Under the pieces are notes generated by a model that was not told the DNA's origin, did no database searches, and saw only the letters and a program-made list of their open reading frames with translations. Positions 1 to 7,738 of a stretch of DNA of 64,000 nt are shown in pieces. The first letter of the stretch is position 1. Each line of letters begins with the position of its first letter. This stretch comes from UBA8958 sp964571695. Its GTDB lineage: Bacteria > Desulfobacterota > Syntrophia > Syntrophales > UBA8958. Location of the stretch: positions 17,989 to 81,988 of the forward strand of contig CAZNDG010000010.1 in the NCBI GenBank assembly GCA_964571695.1, read 5' to 3'. Both the position numbers and the translations under genes were made by a program.

Positions 1-1786
1 GGCCGTCCTGGGCGAGATAGACCTGGGAGATGTTCCGGCCCGGGTCGTTGTCGTCGTCGCCCACCGTGTTGTTGTAAACGGGGCTGATCCCGGTCCAGTC
101 GCCTACGAGGCCGTCCACGACGATGGCGCCGCTGCTCACCACCGGTATGGCGCCGGTCTGGCCGCTGTACTGGAGGAAGCCCTGGAAATCCTTCGCCCAC
201 CGGTTCTGGGTAAAATCGGGGAGGAGGCCGTTCAGGGTGGCATCGTTCCCCAGACCGTGTCCCATGGTGCCGATCTTGGGATTGCCCCAGCCGTACTCCG
301 TGAATTCCGGCAGAAGGTCCCTAAGACCCGGGGCTGTCGTCCCGTTCCCCATGATGGCGTTGGGGTTGATGCGCTCCCGGGTGGAATCGTCGTAAGCGGT
401 GCGGACCGCCGTAAAGGTCCCCCGGTAGGTCATCTCCTCCCAGCTCTGGCTGGAAAGACCCGTCCGGTAGGTTCCGGACATGGTCGTCCCGGCGATGGTC
501 CCCCTGAACTCCGCGGTGTTGTAGTACCAGCCGCCGGAATTGACGTAAACATTGAACCGTAGAATGAAATCGCTCCCCTGAACGAGGGCGTAGCGGATAT
601 CGTTCAAACCCCACATATTACTGAAGTCGTTGAAGAAATAACCGCCGCTCAGTGAAAAGACGCCTTTGCTTTTCATCTCCTTAAGGTTCACCGTCACCTT
701 GTTGAACGACTCTGGGCTGGTGCTGGTAAATACCCAGGTTTCCCAATCTCTAACATATTCGAAGGGCGTCCCGCTGGAGAGGGAGGCCTCGACCTTGTTC
801 AGGATGCCGTAACGGAAAAACTGCTCCCGCTGAAGGTCCGGGGTCTCGATAGTGAAGAGTTTCTTGGCCCCCGGCGTCGCCGGTCCATAATTGTGAATCT
901 TGTTAGAGGCCACGAGGTAGTCCGCGATGGCGCCCTGAAAGGCCGTCCTGGCCTCGGCGAGTTTGCCCGCCCCGTTGTAGGCGGGGGTCCCGCCCGCCGT
1001 CAACAGCTTCAAAAGATTGGGGTAGCGGTCCAGCAGCCCCTTGAAGTTGAGGAGGTCCGCATTGGCCAGACCGACGATCTCCTGGACGCCGACCTCGAGG
1101 TTGTAGGCGGAAACGATGAGCGCCCAGGCCTTCAGGGCCTTCAGGGCCGCCCGGTAGAGGTAGTAATCGCCGGCATCGACTTCCACGTTCAGGGTCTCGG
1201 TGGCGGAGATATAGTTCTTTTCTATGATGACGACGCCTTCCCCGGCGCCGCACTGGTTGATGACCTCGTCCATGTCGGCGATGGAGGCATTGACGGCCGT
1301 CAGGAAAGGCCCGGCCAGAAACGCGCGGATCGCCTCTCCCGAGGGCGCCGCGGCGGGGATGATGAGTTTCTCGTCCTTGTTGAAGACGGGATGGAATTCC
1401 AGGGTTTCCAGGGTGTCGCCGGTGCGTTTCACCCCGTATTGGGCGAGAAGTTTCGTAACGGTGTCCGTCGTGCCGCCGTCGTTGCGGAAGAGCAGATCGA
1501 GGATGCGGGTGAAGGCCAGGTAGCCGCGGATCTGGATCTTTTGCTGGGCCGTGGCGCCGGCGTAGGAGGCATCGTTATAGGCCCCCAAAAACGTCTGATA
1601 GGCGGTCAGCGCCGAGGGGACGGTCTTCTTGAACAACTGGGTCTTGCCCGTGGCGATCAGATCGTCCAGGGCCAGGGTGGCGCGCTGTGCCGACAGCGGG
1701 GTAAATATAAGCGCGGCGGCGGCAAGGATGGCCAAAAAGATGCTGGTGATGAAAAAAACACGCCTTTTAAAAGATCTCCCCTTCAT
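1..1786 (-). CDS. Large secreted/anchored protein, 3' end beyond window (partial)
   Basis: An open frame without any stop runs from an ATG at 1786 to the left edge (595 codons seen). It starts with a basic stretch and a hydrophobic segment (about residues 8-32, ending LSAQ), a signal peptide or anchor. About 330 alpha-rich residues follow (FTRILDLLFRN, repeated LK and AYN patterns), then a beta-rich part. The last visible residues (VVDGLVGDWTGISPVYNNTVGD) look like the start of a CBM9/DOMON-like beta-sandwich that often ends secreted proteins. I do not recognise the family and its function is unknown. A perfect CRP-type site lies about 119 bp upstream of the start, and the Crp-like gene lies just beyond it. 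Open frame in this direction, sensible N-terminus and composition make it a real gene; plus-strand frames across it are shadows. Confidence 0.8.
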   Translation of the reverse strand, partial: MKGRSFKRRVFFITSIFLAILAAAALIFTPLSAQRATLALDDLIATGKTQLFKKTVPSALTAYQTFLGAYNDASYAGATAQQKIQIRGYLAFTRILDLLFRNDGGTTDTVTKLLAQYGVKRTGDTLETLEFHPVFNKDEKLIIPAAAPSGEAIRAFLAGPFLTAVNASIADMDEVINQCGAGEGVVIIEKNYISATETLNVEVDAGDYYLYRAALKALKAWALIVSAYNLEVGVQEIVGLANADLLNFKGLLDRYPNLLKLLTAGGTPAYNGAGKLAEARTAFQGAIADYLVASNKIHNYGPATPGAKKLFTIETPDLQREQFFRYGILNKVEASLSSGTPFEYVRDWETWVFTSTSPESFNKVTVNLKEMKSKGVFSLSGGYFFNDFSNMWGLNDIRYALVQGSDFILRFNVYVNSGGWYYNTAEFRGTIAGTTMSGTYRTGLSSQSWEEMTYRGTFTAVRTAYDDSTRERINPNAIMGNGTTAPGLRDLLPEFTEYGWGNPKIGTMGHGLGNDATLNGLLPDFTQNRWAKDFQGFLQYSGQTGAIPVVSSGAIVVDGLVGDWTGISPVYNNTVGDDDNDPGRNISQVYLAQDG

Positions 1787-1897
1787 GATTGTCCCCCCCT
1801 GACAAAGAAAGTACGGAGCCTGTTATGATGGATTGATGAATGTTCGATTGCTTTTAAATAAATATCATAAAGAATGCAAGAAGATTCTTAATAAAGG

Positions 1898-1913
1898 TGT
1901 GACCTAATTCACA
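1898..1913. promoter_or_regulatory. CRP-type operator TGTGA-N6-TCACA
   Basis: The sequence TGTGACCTAATTCACA has both perfect CRP half sites with the standard 6-bp spacer. It lies between the stop of the Crp-like gene (1941) and the start of the leftward partial gene (1786). A weak leftward promoter (TTGCAT at 1879-1874, 17-bp spacer, TAAAAG at 1856-1851) would put the site at about -61.5, a class I position; TATGAT at 1869-1864 is an alternative -10. The core is almost the same as in the pair at 43002-43044. Confidence 0.65.
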
Positions 1914-1940
1914 GCTTGATCATTATTTTTTCCCTGGCAT

Positions 1941-2639
1941 TCAAACCCCGAGAATCCTGATCTTTCTGCGCAGGGCATCCACATCCTTCACGATGATTTT
2001 ATTGGCGGTGGTGAGCAGATGGCCCTTTTCCCGCCATCCCTTGATCGCCTTGTTGACGCTTTCCCGCTTGGCCCCGATGGTGGCCGCCAGTTCCTTCTGA
2101 GAAAGGGAAAGCTCCACCACCTGCTCCGTCGTGCCGAGCTGCTGTTGTTGATGTTCCGCCAGTTCCACGAGCTTTTTCGCCAGCCGGGCGGAGACACTGA
2201 GGAATACCGAATCTTCGAGGAAATCGTCGGCCTTGCGGAGGCGATCGGACAGGGCGGCCAGAATCGCCCTGACCGCCGTTTCGTTTTTCATCACAAAGGC
2301 AATGAAATCGCTGCGACACAGGATATAGACCTGCGTCGTCTCAAGGGCGATCACGTCCGCGGAACGGGTCTTGCCGTCCAGCAGGGCCATTTCTCCCAGG
2401 AAATCTCCCTTGGACAGGATGGCCAGGATGACCTCGTCTTCGAGGACCGATTTGCGCGTCACCTTGACGCTGCCGGAATCGACGAGAAACAGGGCGGTCC
2501 CTTCATCGCCCCGGCGGAACAGCACCTCCCCTTTTTTCAGGACCTTGGTCCGGAGCACCGCCGCCACCTTGCGGCAGTCCTCCAATTGCAGGCCTTTGAA
2601 AAGAGGGACCTTCTTGATGAGGGATTCGGGAACCGACAT
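1941..2639 (-). CDS. Crp/Fnr-family transcription regulator
   Basis: The 232-residue protein has an N-terminal cyclic-nucleotide-binding beta-roll (about 10-125), a dimerisation helix (about 125-160) and a C-terminal winged helix (about 165-228). The phosphate-binding cassette GEMALLDGKTRSA (82-94) keeps the Glu and the Arg-Ser pair that hold cAMP in E. coli CRP, so a cyclic nucleotide ligand is plausible. The threonine/serine pair on the CRP C-helix is not obvious. The recognition helix reads KRESVNKAI (191-199); R192, E193 and K197 match CRP R180, E181 and R185, which predicts TGTGA half-site reading. No Fnr-type N-terminal cysteines are seen. AAGGAG precedes the ATG by 9 bases. It is the last gene but one of the leftward T2SS run, 43 bp after the cohesin gene. 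Confidence 0.9.
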   Translation of the reverse strand: MSVPESLIKKVPLFKGLQLEDCRKVAAVLRTKVLKKGEVLFRRGDEGTALFLVDSGSVKVTRKSVLEDEVILAILSKGDFLGEMALLDGKTRSADVIALETTQVYILCRSDFIAFVMKNETAVRAILAALSDRLRKADDFLEDSVFLSVSARLAKKLVELAEHQQQQLGTTEQVVELSLSQKELAATIGAKRESVNKAIKGWREKGHLLTTANKIIVKDVDALRRKIRILGV

Positions 2640-2682
2640 GATCTTATCTCCTTTGCTTGTGAGATTACGACATTATGTCCGG

Positions 2683-3174
2683 TTAGGGGATAATCGTGAT
2701 ATTGCCTCTCTTTGCCGTCGCTTTCACCTCGGTCAATTGCTCGGTCATTAATTGTACCTCTTTGAATTCCACGCGGGTCTGGTTTTCCCGGACATCCTTT
2801 TTGACCTGAAAAGTCAGGTTCATGAGGGTGACATCCCTGCCTGTGATCCCCCTGGCCCCGGCCATGACAATGACCAACCTTCCGGGGTTCTTGTCGTTGA
2901 CGATGTGCATGAGGGAGTTGGTATGATTCGTCTTTTCGCCCCCGATAAACTGCAGCACCCGGACATCATAGGTAATGACCAGTTTGACGCCGGCCAGTTT
3001 GCCGATCTCGTCGATCATCACGGGAACGACGAATTTCTGGCTGTTCTTTGCCTTCAGCTCCGGGATATAAACCTCCGCCGCCCCGGCCGCCGCACCTCCC
3101 CAGGAATACGCCAGCATCGCCACCGCCAGGGACAGCAGCAATCTTCTAACCGTATCAGCCATCGATATCCGCAT
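2683..3174 (-). CDS. Secreted single-cohesin-domain protein
   Basis: A 163-residue protein with a signal peptide (about 1-32, ending AAAGAAE) and one cohesin-like beta-sandwich (about 35-155): F-V-V-P-V, LAGVKLVITYD, then MNLTFQVKK, the usual pattern for cohesin-fold modules. In cellulosomes cohesins bind dockerins; here the partner is unknown, but dockerin-like modules are encoded at 16593-18530, 34280-39106, 39881-42405 and 42504-42914. The start at 3174 (GGGAGG just upstream) lies inside gspE, whose stop is at 3155, a 20-bp overlap that implies co-translation with the secretion ATPase. A second ATG at 3162 is possible. It could also be a T2SS accessory protein of the periplasm. Confidence 0.8.
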   Translation of the reverse strand: MRISMADTVRRLLLSLAVAMLAYSWGGAAAGAAEVYIPELKAKNSQKFVVPVMIDEIGKLAGVKLVITYDVRVLQFIGGEKTNHTNSLMHIVNDKNPGRLVIVMAGARGITGRDVTLMNLTFQVKKDVRENQTRVEFKEVQLMTEQLTEVKATAKRGNITIIP

Positions 3175-4906
3175 CCGCCTCCCGCTTCAAGATTCTCGTT
3201 ACCCGGAAAACCTCCTCGATGGTGGTCACCCCTTCCAACACCTTTTTCGCCCCGTCCCGGACGAGGCTGACCATGCCCCGCGCCACCGCCAGATCACTGA
3301 TCTGATTGGAATCCGATGTCTTCAGGATGAGCCTCTTGAGCGGTTCATCCATGATCATGATTTCGAAGATGGCCGTCCGGCCCCGGTAACCGGTATGCAT
3401 ACAGGCCTGGCAGCCCTTTTTCTGAAAGATCGTGTCGCCTTTCACCGCCGACGGCTCTATGCCGAGGTTGTAGAGTGACTCCGCATCGGGGAGATATGGC
3501 TCCTTACATTTCGGACAGAGGACCCGGACAAGGCGCTGGGCGATGATGGCGATTACCGACGAGGTCACGAGAAAGGGTTCGATGCCCATATCGATGATCC
3601 TGGTCACGGCGCTGGCGGCGTCGTTGGTATGGAGGGTGGAAAAGACAAGATGGCCGGTGAGGGAGGACTGGATGGCGATTTCCGCCGTCTCCTGGTCCCG
3701 GATCTCCCCCACGAGGATGACATCCGGGTCCTGACGGACGATGGATCGCAGTCCCTGGGCGAAAGTGAGGTCGATCTTCGGGTTGACCTGGATCTGGCCG
3801 ATCCCGTCGATCTGATATTCGATGGGATCCTCGATGGTGATGATGTTGATCCCCGGCTTGTTGATCGTGGTCAGGGCGGCATACAGGGTGGTGGTCTTGC
3901 CGCTTCCCGTGGGACCCGTTACCAGAATGATGCCGTAGGGCGATTTGATGAGCTTGTCGAAAAGACTGATGGACTCCCGATCCATCCCAAGATCGGAAAG
4001 TTGCAGGATCGCCGCCGATTTGTCGAGTATTCTCAGGACCACCCGCTCGCCAAAGGCGGTGGGCAGTACGGACACCCGGATATCAACGCTGCGGTCGGCG
4101 ATCTTGATCTCGATCCTCCCGTCCTGGGGCAGGCGTTTCTCCGCGATGTTTAGCCGGGCCATGATCTTCACCCGGGAGGTCAGGGAGGACTGGATCTTCC
4201 GGGGCAGACTCAAGATGTCGTAGAGGATCCCGTCGATCCGGTAACGGACTTTCAGGGAGCTCTGATAGGGCTCGATATGGATGTCGCTGGCCCGATCCTT
4301 GATGGCCCCGGACAGGAGCAGGTTCACCAGTTTGATGATGGGGGCGTCGCTCGTTTCGTCGAGGAGATCCCCCGTCTCCTCGATCTCGGAGATGATGCTG
4401 TCCGTGGATTCCTCGCTCATCTCCTCGAAGAATTCCTTGGCGGTGCTCCGGCTCAGGTCATAGGCCATGTTGATGGCCCCGGCAATCGCCTCCTGCGTGG
4501 AAAGGACCACCCGGATACCGCCGCCGTCGCCCGGGGAAAGGAGATGGCGGATATCGTCCGCCGTTTGAAAAGAAAAGGGGTCGTTGACGGCGATGACGAG
4601 CCCTTCCGGCGTTTCCAGAGGTATCAGGCGGTTTCTCTTCAGGTACTGGATGGGCAGCCGCTCCGTAAATTCCGTGTTGATGTGGTCGATGGGCAGCGAA
4701 GGCCAGAAGGGAAGAGAAAACTGATCGCTCATCGTCCGGAGTACCTCCGGTTCATTCATGAGCTTTTTCTGGATCAAAAGGTCCACCAGACTCTCCTCGC
4801 CGTTCCGGGTCAGGGACAGGAGCTCCGCCAGGGCCTCCGGCGAAACGCCGGCCAACTGCAACCGTTCCTCGAGGGTCATCCGGACAGCGGATGTCAAAGG
4901 TGTCAT
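3155..4906 (-). CDS. gspE: Type II secretion ATPase GspE
   Basis: The 583-residue cytoplasmic ATPase that drives pseudopilus assembly. It has an N-terminal T2SSE-N domain (about 10-150) that should dock on GspL, then the RecA-like motor: Walker A GPTGSGKTTT near 331-340, Walker B DVILVGEIRD near 395-404, and the zinc tetracysteine element CPKC near 463 with CQAC near 498. Length is usual for GspE. GAGGA lies 7 bases before the ATG. Its start overlaps by 4 bp (ATGA) the stop of a 36-codon ORF that follows gspD, and its end overlaps the cohesin gene. Confidence 0.97.
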   Translation of the reverse strand: MTPLTSAVRMTLEERLQLAGVSPEALAELLSLTRNGEESLVDLLIQKKLMNEPEVLRTMSDQFSLPFWPSLPIDHINTEFTERLPIQYLKRNRLIPLETPEGLVIAVNDPFSFQTADDIRHLLSPGDGGGIRVVLSTQEAIAGAINMAYDLSRSTAKEFFEEMSEESTDSIISEIEETGDLLDETSDAPIIKLVNLLLSGAIKDRASDIHIEPYQSSLKVRYRIDGILYDILSLPRKIQSSLTSRVKIMARLNIAEKRLPQDGRIEIKIADRSVDIRVSVLPTAFGERVVLRILDKSAAILQLSDLGMDRESISLFDKLIKSPYGIILVTGPTGSGKTTTLYAALTTINKPGINIITIEDPIEYQIDGIGQIQVNPKIDLTFAQGLRSIVRQDPDVILVGEIRDQETAEIAIQSSLTGHLVFSTLHTNDAASAVTRIIDMGIEPFLVTSSVIAIIAQRLVRVLCPKCKEPYLPDAESLYNLGIEPSAVKGDTIFQKKGCQACMHTGYRGRTAIFEIMIMDEPLKRLILKTSDSNQISDLAVARGMVSLVRDGAKKVLEGVTTIEEVFRVTRILKREADADIDG

Positions 4907-5013
4907 CGCACGTCCTCGGTCATGAACGACTCGCGGAAGTTCGAAACCTTCCGGCGCTTACAAAGCTCTTCATATCGTCCATCGCCGCGAAAATTGCCCT
5001 TCCTGTTTTCCAT
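4903..5013 (-). CDS. Tiny ORF (36 aa) between gspD and gspE
   Basis: An ATG at 5013 opens 36 codons to a TGA at 4905-4903 that overlaps the gspE start as ATGA. The gspD stop TAG sits 7 bases upstream and, with the following GGAAGAC, supplies a purine-rich AGGGAAG ribosome site. The peptide starts MENRKGNFRGDGRYEEL and is basic, without a signal or membrane segment. The tight fit on both sides and the absence of stops in a 113-bp space otherwise unusual for this compact operon suggest a real, translationally coupled gene or a coupling leader for gspE. I do not recognise a family. Confidence 0.5.
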   Translation of the reverse strand: MENRKGNFRGDGRYEELCKRRKVSNFRESFMTEDVR

Positions 5014-5020
5014 GTCTTCC

Positions 5021-7738
5021 CTATTGGGCCGTCTTGGCCGGTTCCTGCTTCTGCTTGTCCTTCTTCGGGTCGTACATGCGGATGACGCCCTCCTCTATCT
5101 GCCCGATCTCATTGGATTTCATCTTGTAGATTGCCGCCGCGTCGGCCTGGTTGCGGACGATGCGCGGGGTGATGAAGATAAACAGATTGGATTTTCCCTT
5201 GGCCTTGTAGCGGTACTTGAACAACCAGCCGAGGAGGGGGATGTCCCCCAGGATGGGGATCTTGTCCTCCCGGACCTCCGTCTCGTCGTTGATCAATCCG
5301 CCGATGACGATGGTCTCGCCGTCCTTCACCACCACGGCCGTCTTGGCGGCCCGCTTGTAGGTCGTGGGGCGGAAATCTGCCGAGGACGCCGTATCGATGC
5401 GGGTCACCTGCTGGTCGATCTTGAGGCGGACGAAGTTGTCCTCGTTTATGTGAGGGTTCACCTTGAGGATAATCCCCACGTCCTTGTATTCATAGTTGCT
5501 GTAGTTGATCTGGGTGCCCGTGGAGGAGGTGTCCTGACGGGTGATGTAAGGGACATTCTTGCCGACGTTGATCTCCGCGTCCTCGTTGTCCAGGGTCAGC
5601 AACTGGGGGGTCGCCAGGACGGAGACGTCGGAATCGCCGCGGTAGGCCTGAAATACCGCCCCAATATTGGGAAAGATGATCCCGCCGATATTGATCCCGG
5701 CGCCGAGGACGCCGACGGCGAAGCTGCTGGCGGGAAAGGTCGCCATACTGGTAGTGGTGTCAACCGTCGGGAACGCGGAGGTGCCACCGCCGCTGAAACT
5801 TGCCACCCCGATGGTGCTCGCGTCCGTGCCGCCGGCGCCGAGTCCGGCCACCGGACCGGCCCCGAAGTTCTTGACGGCGTGCCATTCAACCCCCAGCTTG
5901 AAGTCCTTGCCTTCGGAAACCTCCATGATGAGGGCCTCGATATACACCATGGGCCGGGGCACATCCAACTGTTTGATGATGGATTCGATGATGGTGTAGT
6001 CACCCCGCTCCGCCGTGATGATCAGGGTGTTCGTCGCCTTGTCCGCCACGATCTGGACGTCCTTGGACAGGACGGCCTTGCCGGCAGCCTGGCCGCCCTT
6101 GGCGTCTTTGGGCAGGTTCATGAGGACCTTGGCGAGATCCTCGGCGGTGGCGTTCTGAAGGCGGTAGATGTGGAGTAGCGACTCACCCCTGGTGACCCCC
6201 TTGTCCATCATGGCGATAAGATTCTTAACCCGCGCCGTATCCGCCTCGCTGGCCAGAAGGAGGATGGCGTTCGTCCGCTCCTCCGCCACGATGCGGATGG
6301 GGGCGATCCCCTTCTGCTGCTGGAACATGGACGTCAACGATTTCACCACCTCGGAAGCGGTGGCGAATTTCAGGGGGATGTAGGATATCTGTTCCCCCAC
6401 CCCTTCCACGTCAAGGGCGCCGATGATCTCCTGGAGACGCCTGATGTTGGAGAGGACGTCGGTGACGATGAGCATCCCCGTGGGCGCATAGGCCAGGACA
6501 ATGCTGGTCTTGGAGACCAGGGGCTCGATGATCTTTTTCATCTCGTCGGCATTGGCGTATTCCAGGGAGATGATCTGGGTCACGATCCGGTCCTCCGGTT
6601 TATGCACATCCTCGTCGATCCGGGTTTCCACCCCCTTGCCCCGGACTTCCATGGCGGGAACTATCTTGATCACATCCCCCGCCGGCACCGTGGCAAAACC
6701 GTGAATCTCCAGGACCGACTGGAAGACCTTGTAAACCTCGTCCACCGGGATCTTCTTCGGGGAGACGACCGTCACCTTTCCCTTGACCTTGTCGTCAATG
6801 ACAAAGTTTTTCCCCGTCAACTCACTGACGAATTTTACGAATACCTGGATATCGACGTTGTCGAAATCGATGGTTACGTAACGGGTGTCCTTACCCGCGG
6901 GATGGGCCGCGGGCGCGGCCGGATGAGCTGCAGGAGGCGCCGCTTGCGCCGGTGGATGTACCGCCGAGGGAGTTTTAGGATGGGCGGCGGCGGCGGCCGG
7001 TTGAACGGCAGGAGGCGGCGAAGCCGGTTGACCCGCCGGTTTTACCGGTGTTGCCGCCGGAGCCGGTCGGGGAGTCACCGCCGGCGCTGCCGGTGCAGCC
7101 GTCCGGACCGGAGCGGCCGGGCGGGCATATGCCGCGGGCGGCGGCGCGGCGGCGACGGACCGCGCCGGGGACACGGTCCGTGGGGCAGTTGCCGGCATGG
7201 ACGATCCGGATGACGGCGCCGCCGGAGATGACTGTTTTGTTGCCGCCGGCCGGTGGACACCGGCAGTGCTTGCGGCGGCAGCCGGGGCTGAAGAGGCGGA
7301 AACCGAAGCGATTTGCCCCCGTGAAGAAGCAGTTGCGGTGGGCGGGGCCTTCACCGGCGCGGGAGCGGCGGTTTGAGGGGTCGCCGTCACAGGCGGCGGC
7401 GCCTTCCCGGTTGCGGGGACCGGCGCCGCGACAATGGGGGAGGCGGCGGCCTCCACGGCCCGGCGGAACCCCGCCTGGATGGCCTGAGCCTCCGATGCAA
7501 ATTCGATACGGTCATCGGCCCGTACCGTATCGTAGCCCCTCATGCCCGGCAGGAAATACTGCCGGGTGGATTTGCTGGCGGCGATCTTCCCCTGCCGGGC
7601 CGTATCGGCCGGCCGGGGCTCTTCACCGGCGATTCTAACCCCCTGAGCGGTCACCGGCATCAGACAAATCAGGAGACATAGGGTCAGAAACAGCCCATAC
7701 GCCGTCTTTTTGATCAATATATCGTACAACTGCCTCAT
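5021..7738 (-). CDS. gspD: Type II secretion secretin GspD
   Basis: A 905-residue outer-membrane secretin. After a signal peptide (1-33) comes a short domain (about 50-90) with YFLPGMRGYD...IEFASEAQA...AGFRRA, which resembles the Ada/YHLPGC metal-binding fold but lacks the metal-ligand His and Cys. Next is an Ala/Pro-rich linker of about 190 residues (about 92-283), then N0 (from about 285, YVTIDFDNVDIQVFVKFVSE), N1-N3 and the secretin barrel. The signature VPILGDIPLLGWLFKYR lies near 825-842. The C-terminus ends in a charged KKDKQKQEPAKTAQ tail that might serve as a pilotin-binding S-domain substitute. The start overlaps the TPR gene stop (ATGA). Confidence 0.95.
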   Translation of the reverse strand: MRQLYDILIKKTAYGLFLTLCLLICLMPVTAQGVRIAGEEPRPADTARQGKIAASKSTRQYFLPGMRGYDTVRADDRIEFASEAQAIQAGFRRAVEAAASPIVAAPVPATGKAPPPVTATPQTAAPAPVKAPPTATASSRGQIASVSASSAPAAAASTAGVHRPAATKQSSPAAPSSGSSMPATAPRTVSPARSVAAAPPPAAYARPAAPVRTAAPAAPAVTPRPAPAATPVKPAGQPASPPPAVQPAAAAAHPKTPSAVHPPAQAAPPAAHPAAPAAHPAGKDTRYVTIDFDNVDIQVFVKFVSELTGKNFVIDDKVKGKVTVVSPKKIPVDEVYKVFQSVLEIHGFATVPAGDVIKIVPAMEVRGKGVETRIDEDVHKPEDRIVTQIISLEYANADEMKKIIEPLVSKTSIVLAYAPTGMLIVTDVLSNIRRLQEIIGALDVEGVGEQISYIPLKFATASEVVKSLTSMFQQQKGIAPIRIVAEERTNAILLLASEADTARVKNLIAMMDKGVTRGESLLHIYRLQNATAEDLAKVLMNLPKDAKGGQAAGKAVLSKDVQIVADKATNTLIITAERGDYTIIESIIKQLDVPRPMVYIEALIMEVSEGKDFKLGVEWHAVKNFGAGPVAGLGAGGTDASTIGVASFSGGGTSAFPTVDTTTSMATFPASSFAVGVLGAGINIGGIIFPNIGAVFQAYRGDSDVSVLATPQLLTLDNEDAEINVGKNVPYITRQDTSSTGTQINYSNYEYKDVGIILKVNPHINEDNFVRLKIDQQVTRIDTASSADFRPTTYKRAAKTAVVVKDGETIVIGGLINDETEVREDKIPILGDIPLLGWLFKYRYKAKGKSNLFIFITPRIVRNQADAAAIYKMKSNEIGQIEEGVIRMYDPKKDKQKQEPAKTAQ

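Noticed and set aside
893..1828. 311-aa plus-strand frame
   Set aside because: Gly/Val/Asp-rich composition without domains; it is the antisense shadow of the leftward gene open from 1786 to the edge.
4277..6178. 633-aa plus-strand frame
   Set aside because: Lies opposite gspE and gspD, both certain; typical GC-rich antisense frame rich in D, G, R.
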